32,000 nt of DNA from an uncultured Bacteroidales bacterium (GTDB taxonomy: Bacteria > Bacteroidota > Bacteroidia > Bacteroidales > Bacteroidaceae), in the NCBI GenBank assembly GCA_902768605.1, contig CACXLY010000026.1, positions 1 through 32,000 on the forward strand. The letters are read 5' to 3'. Positions within the stretch are counted from its first letter, which is position 1; each line of letters starts with the position of its first letter. The notes beneath the pieces were generated by a model that was not told the origin of the DNA, ran no database searches, and saw only the letters and a program-made list of their open reading frames with translations. The position numbers and the translations under genes are program-made. This document shows positions 1-11,576 of this stretch, piece by piece.

Positions 1-6
1 TGGGGG

Positions 7-132
7 ATGGGAGAGATGGGCATTATGGGGCTAATGGGGCTAATAGGGCTAATGGGAGAAATGGGAAGGATGGGAAGGATGGGAAGGATGGGAAGGATGA
101 GAAGGATGAGAAGGATGAGATTAATGGGGAGG
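7..132. repeat. 9-base phased minisatellite, about 14 units
   Basis: Units of exactly 9 bases can be laid end to end from 7 to 132. The sequence drifts along the array from ATGGGGCTA (25-42), through ATGGGAAGG (61-96), to ATGAGAAGG (97-114), without any change in length. The GGCTAAT variant is the reverse complement of the 9-base repeat at 6569-6613. No gene is visible in 1-335; the short reading frames across it consist only of repeats. Confidence 0.9.
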
Positions 133-152
133 AATGGGACACTAAGCATATA

Positions 153-353
153 GTTGGCCAACGCGATGCTACTGGTTGGCAGATACTACACGTTGAGTCG
201 GGCGACGCGGCAGGTGGCGCCAGACGAAGCAGAGCAGGTGGCGTCGGGCGACGCGGCAGGTGGCGCCGGACGAAGCAGAGCAGGTGGCGCCAGACGAAGC
301 AGAGCAGGTGGCGTCAGACGAAGTGGCAGGTGGCGTCAGACGAAGCAGAGCAG
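153..353. repeat. 22/24-base tandem array overlapping the 3' end of the transporter gene
   Basis: Two GTTGGC-led 22-base units (153, 175) and a 17-base partial unit are followed by GTGGCG-led units at 214 (24), 238 (22), 260 (24), 284 (24), 308 (22) and 330 (24). Common parts are GTGGCGYC and GACGAAGCAGAGCAG. The last unit contains the transporter's stop codon (336-338) and its final Cys-Phe-Val codons, so the array looks like repeated copying of that gene end. The start GTGGCGTCGGG of the 238 unit matches part of the units at 26878-26988. Confidence 0.9.
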
Positions 354-2039
354 GAGGATGATGAGCTGGGCGGTGAGGATGCGCAGGAACATGCTGAGGG
401 GATAGACGGTACTATAGCCCACCGCGGGGGCGTCGTTGCCTGCCGTCTGGTTGGCGAAAGCGAGGGCTGGGGGGTCGGTACAGCTGCCAGCTATCATGCC
501 CATCAGAGTGAAATAGTTGATTTTATAGAACAATCGCGCCACGATTCCCACGATGAGGATGGGCAGGACGGTAATCAAGAAGCCGCACCAGACGTAAGTC
601 AGGCCATCGCCCTCGACGACGGTGCTGACGAAGCTTGCGCCCGCCTTGATGCCGACGCTGGCGAGGAAGAGCGCGAGGCCTATCTCGCGAAGCATCAGGT
701 TGGCGCTGGTGGTGGTATATGCGACGAGTTTTGCCTTGTATCCGAAGCGGCCGATGAGGATGGCGACAATGAGCGGACCGCCTGCCAGACCGAGTTTGAC
801 GGGTGTGGGGACACCAGGAATGGCGATGGGAATGGCGCCGAAGATGATGCCCACAAAGATGCCGATGAAGATGGCCGCAAGGTTGGGATGATTGAGGCTC
901 TTGACGCTGTTGCCCATCTTGCGGGCCACGCGGTCGACTGCATCCTCGGGCCCGACCACGACGATGCGGTCGCCCAGCTGCATCCTTAGGTTGCGCTCGG
1001 CAAAGAGGTCCATATCGCCTCGACGGATACGTGTGACATTGACGCCATAGACAGAGCTGAAATGCATCTGGCCAAACGTCTTGCCGTTCATGGAAGGCTG
1101 AGTGACGAGGATGTTCTTGCTGACCATGGGCACGTCCTGCTCTTCCCAGACGACACTCTCTTCAGGTCCTATGAAGACGCGGATTGCCTCTGCATCGTCC
1201 TGAGCACAAGTGATATACATCTTGTCGCCCTCGGAGATGACGGTATCGCGATTGGGTATGCTGACGTGTCCGTTCTGCAGGATACGGCTGCAGACAAAGT
1301 CGCGCCCGAGGAACTGACGCACCTGAAGGATGGTGCGCCCAGCAAGGTAGGCGTTCTTCACGACGAGCGTCATGCGATGCGGAGTGGCATGAGGATTGGC
1401 GGCCTGCTCCTCTTCAATCTGCTTCTGCTCGTCTTTCAAGCGGATGCGACAGAGGAAGCGGAGTCCTATGGTTGCTCCGATAATACCCAGGACGCCAAGA
1501 GGATAGGCACAGGCATAGCCGTTGGCGATGGCAGGGGCATTCGCTCCGAAGACTTGGTTGCAGGCTTCCGTGGCAGCACCAAGGCCCGGGGTGTTGGTGA
1601 TGGCACCGCAAAGGACGCCCACCATCATGGCAAGCTTGCGGGAATTATCAGCAATGGCAGCCCCTCCGTCATAGAAGACGAGGAAGTAAAGAGCGATGCA
1701 GCAGGCCACGTTGAGCAGTACGATGCTCAGCGCCATCATGTTGAGCTGCACGCCGCCTTTCTTGAAGCTCTCGAAGAAGCCCGGTCCGACCTGCAGACCA
1801 ATGCAATAGACAAAGAGGATGAGACCGAAGTCCTGTATGAAAGTCAACACGTTGTAGGTGCCTGTGAAGCCGAAGTGCCCGGCGACGATACCTGCAAAGA
1901 GTACGAAGGTGACGCCCAGCGAGATGCCGCCCACCTTAATGCGTCCTAAGCCAAGACCAATGGAGATGACCAACGCATAGAGCATTACGATGTGAGCCAC
2001 GCTGTCGGTCGAGAAGAATAAAGGCTGCAACCAATCCAT
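336..2039 (-). CDS. AspT/YidE/YbjL-type transporter with two RCK_C domains
   Basis: This is an inner-membrane carrier of 567 residues, the usual length for the family. It has two hydrophobic blocks (about residues 8-200 and 385-567), each resembling the AspT/YidE duplicated domain. Between them lie two soluble RCK_C (TrkA_C) modules at about 220-287 and 303-375, recognisable from the GDKMYI and GDRIVVV motifs. Known relatives exchange dicarboxylates or amino acids such as aspartate and alanine, but the substrate cannot be read from this sequence. The start at 2039 follows the 22-base AT array, and a minus-strand TACCTTTG box near 2196-2203 is a likely promoter, leaving a leader of about 150 bases made mostly of repeats. 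The last codons and stop lie inside the 153-353 array. It is divergent from mutA-mutB, with no sign of co-regulation beyond the shared gap. Confidence 0.88.
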   Translation of the reverse strand: MDWLQPLFFSTDSVAHIVMLYALVISIGLGLGRIKVGGISLGVTFVLFAGIVAGHFGFTGTYNVLTFIQDFGLILFVYCIGLQVGPGFFESFKKGGVQLNMMALSIVLLNVACCIALYFLVFYDGGAAIADNSRKLAMMVGVLCGAITNTPGLGAATEACNQVFGANAPAIANGYACAYPLGVLGIIGATIGLRFLCRIRLKDEQKQIEEEQAANPHATPHRMTLVVKNAYLAGRTILQVRQFLGRDFVCSRILQNGHVSIPNRDTVISEGDKMYITCAQDDAEAIRVFIGPEESVVWEEQDVPMVSKNILVTQPSMNGKTFGQMHFSSVYGVNVTRIRRGDMDLFAERNLRMQLGDRIVVVGPEDAVDRVARKMGNSVKSLNHPNLAAIFIGIFVGIIFGAIPIAIPGVPTPVKLGLAGGPLIVAILIGRFGYKAKLVAYTTTSANLMLREIGLALFLASVGIKAGASFVSTVVEGDGLTYVWCGFLITVLPILIVGIVARLFYKINYFTLMGMIAGSCTDPPALAFANQTAGNDAPAVGYSTVYPLSMFLRILTAQLIILLLCFV

Positions 2040-2042
2040 TAT

Positions 2043-2178
2043 AGTAATTTACAATTTGACAATTGACAATTTACAATTTACAATTTGACAACTGGTAATT
2101 TTCAATTTGACAATTTACAATCTACGATTTGACGATTTGTGATTTACGATTTGACGATTTGTGATTTACGATTTGTCG
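2043..2178. repeat. AT-rich 22-base phased array between divergent promoters
   Basis: Units begin at 2043, 2065, 2087, 2109, 2131 and 2153, exactly 22 bases apart, and a partial unit starts at 2175. Each is built from 7-8 base subunits such as AATTTAC and AATTTGAC (7+7+8). The units drift from GACAATTTAC near the transporter to GACGATTTGTG at 2131 and 2153. The array fills most of the gap 2040-2361. The rest of the gap carries the divergent promoters; no B12 riboswitch was recognised. Confidence 0.85.
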
Positions 2179-2282
2179 CTTCTTACGCGGTGCAAAGGTA
2201 CGAAATAATGACGTAGGTTGCAACGCAGAGAGAGCAAATCTTACGTTTAAGCAAAAGAATTTGTCGTTTTAGGCAGAAATGT

Positions 2283-2313
2283 TTTGTCGTTTGCATAATA
2301 ATGCGTACCTTTG
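2283..2313 (+). promoter_or_regulatory. Bacteroidetes-type promoter for mutA-mutB
   Basis: A TTTG box at 2283-2286 is followed after 19 bases by TACCTTTG (2306-2313), matching the TTTG / TAnnTTTG consensus of Bacteroidetes sigma-ABfr promoters. The predicted transcript starts about 2320, giving a leader near 40 bases before the ATG at 2362. Confidence 0.75.
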
Positions 2314-2361
2314 TGCGCTTTTAAGTGGAAACACATCTATAACATATTTATTAATCACATT

Positions 2362-4227
2362 ATGGCAGATAGTAAAGAAAAACTCTTTTCTGACTTTACC
2401 GCGCCCAGTCGTCAGGAATGGCGCGACAAGATTGAGGTGGACCTCAAGGGAGCGGACTATCAGAAGAAAATGGTATGGAGAACCAATGAAGGCTTCAGCA
2501 TGGAGCCCTTCTATCTGAAGGAAGATGTAGACAAGCTGCCGCTTGTCAACGCTCTCCCAGGCGAGTTCCCCTACGTTCGCGGCAACAAGGCCGCCGACAA
2601 CGAATGGTATGTCCGTCAGGACATCAAGTGCGAATGCCCCAAGGAGGCCAATGCGAAGGCACTCGACGTGCTGAACAAGGGCGTGACGAGTCTCGGCTTC
2701 TGCATCCCTTCGGAGAAGGTGAGTGCAGACTACATCGAGACGCTGCTCGAGGGTATCTACGTGGACTGCGTCGAATTGAATTTCTGCACTTGTCAGTGCA
2801 AGGCGCTCGAGCTCGCTCAAATTCTCGTGGCTTACTTCCAGAAGAAAGGCGCCGACGCCGAGAAGGTTGAGGGCAGCCTCAGCTTCGACCCGCTGGAGAA
2901 GATGCTCATGAAGGGAAAGGACACGACCGAGAAGCTGAAGAATGCAAAGGCTCTCGTGGAAACGTTTGCCGCTTATCCCAAGTTCCGTCCCATCGCAGTA
3001 AATGCCTACAAGCTCACCAACGCGGGCGCTTACAGCTATCAAGACCTCGGCTATGCCCTCGCATGGGGCAACGAGTACCTGACGGAGTTGACGGAGGCAG
3101 GCGTTGCTCCCGAGCTGGCAGCTCAGAGCATCAAGTTCAACCTCGGCATCAACGGCGTCTATTTCATGGAAATAGCCAAACTGCGTGCCGCCCGCATGCT
3201 GTGGGCACAGATTGTCAGCCAGTACACGCCCTGCAAGGAGAGCGCAAAGATGCACGTCTGCGCCTTCACGACGACTTACAACATGACGCTTTTCGACAGC
3301 TACGTCAACATGCTCCGTTCGCAGACCGAGACCATGTCTGCCGCCCTCGGAGGCGTGGACAGCATCGTCGTGACTCCTTTCGACGAGCCTTACGAAGTAC
3401 CGACCGACTTCGCGGAACGCATCGCCCGCAACCAGCAATTGCTGCTGAAGGACGAGTGCCACTTCGACCGCATGGTCGACGTCGCAGGCGGTTCCTACTT
3501 CATCGAGGAGCTGACCTCCGCCCTGGCAGGCCAGGCCTGGAAACTCTTCCTGTCAGTAGAGGAAGAGGGTGGCTTCCTGGCAGCCGCCAAGGCAGGTACT
3601 GTACAGAAAACCATCAACGAGACGAACGCAACCCGTCATGCCAACGCCGACAAGCGCAAAGAGTTCCTGCTCGGCACGAATCAGTTCCCCAACTTCACTG
3701 AGAAGAGCGAAGGCAAGGAGCCGCGCATGGCATGTTGCGCTGGCAACGCAACAGACGGGACATGCGGTTGCGAGAGCGAGATTCCAGCCATCAAGACCTC
3801 CCGCCTGGCAAGCGACTTCGAGGAGCTTCGCCTCAAGACCGAAAAGGCAGCGAAGGTGCCTGTCGCCTTCATGCTGACCATCGGCAACCTGGCTATGCGT
3901 CAGGCTCGCGCTCAGTTCAGCTGCAACTTCTTGGCCGCTGCAGGCTATCAGGTCATCGACAACCTCGGCTTCAAGACCGTCGAGGAAGGCGTTGACGCAG
4001 CCCTCGCCGCAGGTGCCGACATCGTAGTCATTTGCTCGAGCGACGACGAGTATGCAGAATATGCCATCCCTGCCTTCAAGTATCTGAACGGCCGCGCTCT
4101 CTACGTCGTAGCTGGCGCGCCGGCTTGCACGGAAGACCTCAAGGCAGCAGGCATCGAGAACTTTATCCACGTAAGGTCTAACCAGCTTGAGACTCTCAAG
4201 GAGTACAACGCAAAACTCGGAATCTGA
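2362..4227 (+). CDS. mutA: methylmalonyl-CoA mutase small subunit
   Basis: With MutB it forms the heterodimer that interconverts succinyl-CoA and methylmalonyl-CoA in the propionate/succinate route. It has 621 residues. The N-terminal part is mutase TIM-barrel-like (for example [20 protein letters not shown] near 265-285), and from about 489 on there is a degenerate B12-binding-like domain without the DxHxxG cobalt-ligand motif. That is normal for the non-catalytic subunit. The ATG at 2362 is chosen because the conserved sequence begins just after it, the upstream 17 codons lie in the promoter and leader, and the spacing to the promoter fits. The stop is separated from mutB by only 2 bases, so the two are one operon. 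An oddity is a linker at 458-470 with four cysteines (Cys458, 459, 468, 470) just before the C-terminal domain. Confidence 0.95.
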   Translation: MADSKEKLFSDFTAPSRQEWRDKIEVDLKGADYQKKMVWRTNEGFSMEPFYLKEDVDKLPLVNALPGEFPYVRGNKAADNEWYVRQDIKCECPKEANAKALDVLNKGVTSLGFCIPSEKVSADYIETLLEGIYVDCVELNFCTCQCKALELAQILVAYFQKKGADAEKVEGSLSFDPLEKMLMKGKDTTEKLKNAKALVETFAAYPKFRPIAVNAYKLTNAGAYSYQDLGYALAWGNEYLTELTEAGVAPELAAQSIKFNLGINGVYFMEIAKLRAARMLWAQIVSQYTPCKESAKMHVCAFTTTYNMTLFDSYVNMLRSQTETMSAALGGVDSIVVTPFDEPYEVPTDFAERIARNQQLLLKDECHFDRMVDVAGGSYFIEELTSALAGQAWKLFLSVEEEGGFLAAAKAGTVQKTINETNATRHANADKRKEFLLGTNQFPNFTEKSEGKEPRMACCAGNATDGTCGCESEIPAIKTSRLASDFEELRLKTEKAAKVPVAFMLTIGNLAMRQARAQFSCNFLAAAGYQVIDNLGFKTVEEGVDAALAAGADIVVICSSDDEYAEYAIPAFKYLNGRALYVVAGAPACTEDLKAAGIENFIHVRSNQLETLKEYNAKLGI

Positions 4228-4229
4228 TT

Positions 4230-6398
<2,169 letters not shown>

Positions 6399-6460
6399 CC
6401 GAACATTGAAGGTTGAAGACTGAGGGCCAATTCCCCTCGCTTCAATCACCACGCATCAAG

Positions 6461-6498
6461 CCCCTCTGCTGATAGCAATATCGGCGGAGGGGTTTTGT
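6461..6498 (+). terminator. intrinsic terminator of mutA-mutB
   Basis: CCCCTCTGCTGATA pairs with ATATCGGCGGAGGGG through about 14 bp, including two G-T pairs, and is followed by TTTTGTGTTT. It lies 62 bases after the mutB stop. Confidence 0.85.
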
Positions 6499-6522
6499 GT
6501 TTCACGATATACGCCACAGAAG

Positions 6523-6640
6523 ACCCCCTAACCCCCTTTAGGGGGAATTTTATGCTACTGAGAAGGGCTTATTGGCCTTATTAGCCTTATTGGCCTTATT
6601 AGCCTTATTAGCCCCCTCCCCCCTTTTAGGGGGAATTTAT
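6523..6640. repeat. two C-rich palindromic repeats flanking a 9-base minisatellite
   Basis: CCCCCTAACCCCCTTTAGG (from 6525) continues into GGGAATTTTATGC. A close copy, CCCCCTCCCCCCTTTTAGG, lies at about 6612-6630 and continues into GGGAATTTATGCC. Between them, 6569-6613 is five 9-base units alternating CTTATTGGC and CTTATTAGC. The same C-rich element occurs as an inverted pair at 28804-28880. Apart from these, the array at 6644 and the promoter at 6813, the gap 6399-6904 holds no gene that I can support. Confidence 0.85.
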
Positions 6641-6643
6641 GCC

Positions 6644-6735
6644 ACAGCAAGGAACGTCGCTTCCTACAGCAAGGAACGGACGACGCTACAGCAAGGAACG
6701 TCGCTTCCTACAGCAAGGAACGGCCGATGCCTCAC
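6644..6735 (+). repeat. 22-base phased array with core ACAGCAAGGAAC, four copies
   Basis: The perfect 12-base core ACAGCAAGGAAC begins at 6644, 6666, 6688 and 6710, exactly 22 bases apart. The 10-base linkers GTCGCTTCCT, GGACGACGCT and GTCGCTTCCT separate them. After the fourth core the linker runs into ATGCC-TCACGA-GGCGT, a short hairpin in the position of the longer one at 17739. The same core occurs at 17634-17733 and, inverted, at 26878-26977. Confidence 0.93.
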
Positions 6736-6812
6736 GAGGCGTTTCCGGACGCGCCGCAAATGCCCCTGCGGAACGCAATGTGGAACAATTCGCCCTAAAA
6801 TATTCGAATCTT

Positions 6813-6844
6813 TTTGGCCGTTAGTCGAAAAATTCGTATCTTTG
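6813..6844 (+). promoter_or_regulatory. promoter of the C10 protease gene, with leader stem-loop
   Basis: TTTG at 6813-6816 is followed after 20 bases by TATCTTTG (6837-6844). Immediately downstream, CTTTGTCT (6851-6858) and AGACAAAG (6864-6871) form a perfect 8-bp stem with a T5 loop at the likely start of the transcript. This could protect the mRNA end or slow early elongation. Confidence 0.75.
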
Positions 6845-6904
6845 CTCCCGCTTTGTCTTTTTTAGACAAAGATACAGGTGATTCGACATAACAAAACCAC
6901 AAAA

Positions 6905-9900
6905 ATGAACAGAAAAACAACCTTCACTCAAACCATGATGGCATTGCTTCTTGCCTTGTTCTGCGTGAGCAGCACGTGGGCAGAAGACATCACTCCGGAG
7001 CAGGCCCAGGAGCAGGCTCTCGATTTCCTGACAGGCCAGACCTCAGTATCCGGACGGCCTCGCAAGGCAAAGGGACAGACGCCTCAGCTCCGCCTGCAAG
7101 GCAAGGTGAGCGGGCTCTATGTCTTCAACGTAGAGAACGACGGCGGCTTCGTCATCGTCTCCAACGACGACCGCACACGCCCCGTCCTCGGCTTCAGCGA
7201 GAGCGGCAACATCAATCTGGACAGCATCCCCGACAACATGAGAGCCTGGCTGCAAGGCTACGCCGACGAGATAGCCTGGCTACAGCAGCACGGCGCTCCG
7301 AAGGCCAGTGCCACACGCCCCCGCAACAAGGTCGGCACGCACAGCACGAACCCCGTAGCTCCCCTGGTCAAGACAAAGTGGAACCAGAGCACGCCGTACA
7401 ACAACCTCTGCCCCACCTACACCAGTTGGGGCGGCAGCGGCAGATGCGCCACCGGCTGCGTGGCGACGGCGATGGCCCAGGTGATGAACTACCACAAATG
7501 GCCGCAGGAACCGACCGCTACCATACCAGGCTACACCACCTACTCGCTGGGACTGAACCTGCCCTCACTGCCCCCCGTCACCTTCGACTGGACGCACATG
7601 AAGAACGGCTATCAGGGCAGCTACTCCACGACAGAGGCAAACGCCGTGGCTACCCTGATGAAGTATTGCGGCTACGCTGTCAAGATGGACTACGACGAAT
7701 CGTCAGGCGCCTACACAGAAGACGTGGCGATTGCACTCCGCGATTACTTTGACTACAATCCCTACACCACACGGTTCGTGTCGCGCAGCTCATATACTTA
7801 CGAGAATTGGACTGACATGATCTATCACGAAGTGTCGCACAACCGCCCTGTCTGCTACGGAGGCCTCTCCTCGGGTGGCGGACACGAGTTCGTATGCGAC
7901 GGCTACAAGTTCGAGTCGAATACCGACTTCTTCCACATCAACTGGGGTTGGGGCGGCTTGAGCGACAACTACTTCGTCCTCTCGGCTCTCGACCCCGACC
8001 AGCAGGGCATCGGCGGCAGCACGTCCACCGACGGCTTCCACTACGGACAGGATGCCGTCGTCGGCATTCAGAAATCCACAGCCAGCGGCACGACAGCCGG
8101 CATAGAACCCAACGCCAACGACCTCACGCTGAACAGCATCACGCTGAGCGAAACAGCCGTCGAGCCGGGCAGCACGGTGAACGTTACCTTCAACATCACC
8201 AACAACAGCACCGACCCCTACGACGGCGACATCTGGCTCTGCCTGAGACAAGAAGACGACGACTACCTCATCGAGTGTGAAAGCGTCGTCATCCCCGGCG
8301 GGGCAACGCAGGACGTTACCGTCCCGTACACTCCCCAACAGACTGGCACGTTCATCTTCACCTTCTGCTTCGTCAACTCCAATGGTGAATACTACAACAA
8401 CAGCGAACTGACGGCAACGCTCGTCGTATCGCAAAGCCTGACCAACGGCGTAGTACCCATCTACGGTTACTGGACGGACAACCTCACCAAGAGTCAGTTT
8501 GTCATCGCAGAGGCCAACATAGAGGACATGGCCTTCTCCACCATCTCGAGCATGACGTTTACCGCCTCGGAGAGCTCCGCCAGCTGGGGCGCCGCGAAGT
8601 TCGACGTCTATCTGGGCGTGGTCAGCGGCAAGACCATCAGCTCCCTCAAGAGTTGGGACGAGCTCGACAAGGTGTACTCCGGCAGCCTCTCTGTCGTCAA
8701 CAAGAAGATGACCGTCACCTTCGACGAGCCCTTCTACTACGAGGGCGGCAACCTCCTTGTCGGCTTCAACCAGACCCAGTCGGGCAGCTACAAGCAAGTC
8801 TCGTGGCGAGGCGAGAGCGTCACCGGCGCCTCCATAGGCGGCTACGGCTCAACCGTCAGCCAGCAGAACTTCCTGCCCAACACCGACTTTGAGTACACGC
8901 CGGGCGATGTGCCCTTTGTCCGCAAGCCGAAGAACGTCACAATAGACTACACGGGCGGCACGCAAGCGACCGTCAGCTGGACAAGCGACGCATCCGCCTT
9001 CGACATCGAAGTGAACGGCAACGTGACGGAGGACGTCACCAATCCCATCACACTGACCGGCCTCGAGTTTTCCACGACATATATAATAAAGGTACGCGCG
9101 AAGGAGGGTGACGAGAAGAGCGACTGGAGCTTGCCTGCCAACTTCACCACCGAGGCATGCACCGCACCGACCAATGTCTTTGCAAAGGAAGTGGGAGCCA
9201 CAAAGGCTACCCTTTCCTGGGACAGCGGCATGGCGAAGTATGACCTGCGCTACAGGCCCTACACCGGCACGGCCGGCTTCGAGGATGGTCTGGAGCCCTG
9301 GACTTCCATCGATGCCGACGGCGACGGCTTCACGTGGCTCTGGTCGGACAATAACGCCAGCCTCAAGGGCTACGAGTCAGCCAACTGCGCCTATTCGCAG
9401 TCGTGGGACAAGCAGGGAAAGCAGGCACTCACCCCCGACAACTGGCTCGTCTCGCCAAGAGTCACCTTGGGCGGCAGCATCTCATTCTGGGCAAAGGGTC
9501 AGGACGCGAGATTCTTCTCCGAAAACTTCGGCGTGGCAGTCTCCACGACAGGCAATGCCGACCCCGCCGACTTCACAATGATTTCCGAGGACAACGTCAC
9601 CACGCACGAATGGACACAATACACCATCGACCTCAGCCAGTTCAGCGGCGAGGGATACGTCGCCATACGTCACTACAACGTAAGCGACCAGTTCTACCTC
9701 GTCATTGATGACATCACCATCACCGAGCCCGGGCAGGACTGGGTGGAAGTGGACGGCGTCAAAGCCACCTCGTATGAGGCTGAAGGACTCAGGCAGGAGA
9801 CGACCTACGTCGTGCAGGTACGAGGCTATTGCGAGGAAGAAGGCAAGCCCACCGACTGGAGCCGGGAAATCAGCTTCACCACCATCAACGGCAACATCTT

Positions 9901-11431
9901 CACCACTGCCGGCGACTGGGACGTGGCCTCGAACTGGATAGGCCAAGAGGTGCCGGCAGCAGGCAGCGACGTAATCATCCGGGCCGACATCAACGTGCCC
10001 GCCGGCGTCGTGGCTGATGCAAGGCGCATCTCCATCGAAAACAACGCCAACATCACCGTGCAGGACGGCGGTCAGCTTAAGACGGCCTCCGACGGCGTCA
10101 AGGCAACGATGATGAAACACATCACGGCATACACCGGCGAGAAAGACAACTACAGCCTCATCGCAAGCCCGATGACGACGCTGGACGGCATCGCGGACCT
10201 CACGACAGATTGCGACTTCGACCTCTACGCCTTCCAAAGCGAAGAGGAACTGGAGTGGCGGAACTATGAGGCCGGAGCCTTCGCCCTCCAGTGCGGCACT
10301 GGCTACCTCTACGCCAGCAACATGGAGAAAGACCTCGCGTTTACCGGCACAGTGCAGCCCACCAATGCCGACGTCGCCTGCGCCACCACCTATCAGGGCG
10401 AGGAGTTTGCAGGCTTCGCACTCGTGGGCAACCCATTCCCCTGCAACGCCTTCTTCACAGACGCGCGCCCGTTCTATCGTCTGAACGCTGAGGGCACGGC
10501 ACTCGTTCCCGCCGCCTCCAGCACCATCGCGCCTCTGGAAGCCGTCTTCGTCCGCTTCGCTGCCGACGAGAGCCTCACCTTCACCACGACAGAACCTGAC
10601 GCTATGGACGAAGAGCCATCGGATGCGGACAGTGAGCCCGAAGCCGACGTCACATTGCCCATCCTGCCTCTCCACAACCTGGCAGACCATCAAGACGCAA
10701 AGGAGAAGGTGGTCGAAATCTTCGACATCCTGCTCTCTGACAATGACGAGAACAATGCCGCCATCATCGAAGCCTACGACGGACAGCACTGCAACGTGAC
10801 GCTTGCCGGTCGCACCCTCCACCGCGACGGCTACTGGAACACCATCTGTCTGCCCTTCGACCTCAACCTCGAAGGCAGCCCGCTCGAAGGGGCCGACCTG
10901 CGTGCCCTGCGCGAAGCATACATCGACGGCGACGACATCATACTCAACTTCACCGAAGAAGGCGAACTCGACGCCATCTCTGCAGGCACACCGTATATCA
11001 TCAAGTGGGCCGAGGGCGAAACGCTCACAGAGGACGACCTCGTCTTCTACGACGTCATCGTCCGCAACACACGCAACGACTTCTCCGACGAAGAGGGGAT
11101 GATACACTTCGTAGGCACATACAGCCCACGCGCCTTCTCCGACGACGAGACAAGCATCCGCTTCATGAGCGGCAACAGTATCCTTTACTATCCGCTCGTC
11201 GGAGCAAGCATCCGCGCACATCGTGCCTTCTTCCAGTTCGCCGAAGGCTGTAACATCGGCAAGCAGTTCATCACGAACCTCGGAGGCGATGACCCGACAG
11301 CACTTCAGGACATTAATGACATTGATGACCTCAACGACAGCTGGTACGACCTCGAAGGTCGCAAGCTCGACCGCAAGCCGACACGAAAGGGTATCTACAT
11401 CAGGAACAACAAGGCCGTCACCGTGAAGTGA
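6905..11431 (+). CDS. secreted C10 family cysteine protease with FN3 and cleaved-adhesin domains
   Basis: This is a predicted exported protein of 1508 residues. Residues 1-26 are a signal peptide ending SSTWA. A Spi/propeptide-like region follows (about 27-135), then a C10 (streptopain-type) catalytic domain. Cys185 lies in GRCATGCVATAMAQVMNYHK and His327 in GGHEFVCDGY, followed by FHINWGWGG. Later regions are a beta domain (about 520-670), FN3 (672-750), and a second FN3 split by a cleaved-adhesin/MAM-like jelly roll (about 790-940). A region beginning WDVASNWIGQEVP (about 1005) and a C-terminal domain shared with the next gene follow. The tail GRKLDRKPTRKGIYIRNNKA ends in VTVK and resembles a type IX secretion tail; that is inference. 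The ATG at 6905 is preferred to the GTG at 6878 because the signal peptide starts there. Relatives such as PrtT and SpeB degrade host proteins; the target here is unknown. Confidence 0.92.
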   Translation: MNRKTTFTQTMMALLLALFCVSSTWAEDITPEQAQEQALDFLTGQTSVSGRPRKAKGQTPQLRLQGKVSGLYVFNVENDGGFVIVSNDDRTRPVLGFSESGNINLDSIPDNMRAWLQGYADEIAWLQQHGAPKASATRPRNKVGTHSTNPVAPLVKTKWNQSTPYNNLCPTYTSWGGSGRCATGCVATAMAQVMNYHKWPQEPTATIPGYTTYSLGLNLPSLPPVTFDWTHMKNGYQGSYSTTEANAVATLMKYCGYAVKMDYDESSGAYTEDVAIALRDYFDYNPYTTRFVSRSSYTYENWTDMIYHEVSHNRPVCYGGLSSGGGHEFVCDGYKFESNTDFFHINWGWGGLSDNYFVLSALDPDQQGIGGSTSTDGFHYGQDAVVGIQKSTASGTTAGIEPNANDLTLNSITLSETAVEPGSTVNVTFNITNNSTDPYDGDIWLCLRQEDDDYLIECESVVIPGGATQDVTVPYTPQQTGTFIFTFCFVNSNGEYYNNSELTATLVVSQSLTNGVVPIYGYWTDNLTKSQFVIAEANIEDMAFSTISSMTFTASESSASWGAAKFDVYLGVVSGKTISSLKSWDELDKVYSGSLSVVNKKMTVTFDEPFYYEGGNLLVGFNQTQSGSYKQVSWRGESVTGASIGGYGSTVSQQNFLPNTDFEYTPGDVPFVRKPKNVTIDYTGGTQATVSWTSDASAFDIEVNGNVTEDVTNPITLTGLEFSTTYIIKVRAKEGDEKSDWSLPANFTTEACTAPTNVFAKEVGATKATLSWDSGMAKYDLRYRPYTGTAGFEDGLEPWTSIDADGDGFTWLWSDNNASLKGYESANCAYSQSWDKQGKQALTPDNWLVSPRVTLGGSISFWAKGQDARFFSENFGVAVSTTGNADPADFTMISEDNVTTHEWTQYTIDLSQFSGEGYVAIRHYNVSDQFYLVIDDITITEPGQDWVEVDGVKATSYEAEGLRQETTYVVQVRGYCEEEGKPTDWSREISFTTINGNIFTTAGDWDVASNWIGQEVPAAGSDVIIRADINVPAGVVADARRISIENNANITVQDGGQLKTASDGVKATMMKHITAYTGEKDNYSLIASPMTTLDGIADLTTDCDFDLYAFQSEEELEWRNYEAGAFALQCGTGYLYASNMEKDLAFTGTVQPTNADVACATTYQGEEFAGFALVGNPFPCNAFFTDARPFYRLNAEGTALVPAASSTIAPLEAVFVRFAADESLTFTTTEPDAMDEEPSDADSEPEADVTLPILPLHNLADHQDAKEKVVEIFDILLSDNDENNAAIIEAYDGQHCNVTLAGRTLHRDGYWNTICLPFDLNLEGSPLEGADLRALREAYIDGDDIILNFTEEGELDAISAGTPYIIKWAEGETLTEDDLVFYDVIVRNTRNDFSDEEGMIHFVGTYSPRAFSDDETSIRFMSGNSILYYPLVGASIRAHRAFFQFAEGCNIGKQFITNLGGDDPTALQDINDIDDLNDSWYDLEGRKLDRKPTRKGIYIRNNKAVTVK

Positions 11432-11460
11432 CCCGTCACTCCGCGCACGGAAATTAATCA

Positions 11461-11556
11461 AACCAAAAGCACGCTTCGCTCTTCACCGCGTCACTCACTG
11501 ACAGTGACTGCATCAATGCATAAAGGTGAAGACTGGAGAGTGCTTTTGGTTTTTAT
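11461..11556 (+). terminator. long structured terminator after the C10 protease gene
   Basis: AACCAAAAGCAC (11461-11472) pairs with GTGCTTTTGGTT (11540-11551), followed by a T run. Inside, CTTCACC pairs with GGTGAAG, and GTCACT pairs with AGTGAC across 11490-11508. This gives a hairpin of about 90 bases with a nested stem, much longer than a minimal terminator. Confidence 0.8.
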
Positions 11557-11576
11557 TGTAACACGGCAAAACGCCT

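Noticed and set aside
154..405. 83-residue reading frame rich in Arg, Gly and Ala
   Set aside because: It is a translation of the 22/24-base tandem repeat without start signals.
2180..2361. Cobalamin riboswitch before the B12-dependent mutase genes
   Set aside because: No B12-box-like conserved segment or suitable fold was recognised; the leader after the promoter is only about 40 bases.
6644..6735. Possible CRISPR array from regular repeats with variable linkers
   Set aside because: Linkers are only 10 bases, several are identical or recur at other loci, the repeat core is 12 bases, and no cas gene is present.
6878..6904. Alternative upstream GTG start for the C10 protease
   Set aside because: It adds nine residues ahead of a complete signal peptide, and no conserved sequence lies there.
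9482..11461. 659-residue reading frame on the minus strand
   Set aside because: It mirrors the C10 protease gene, has no recognisable domain, and exists because of the sense gene's codon bias.
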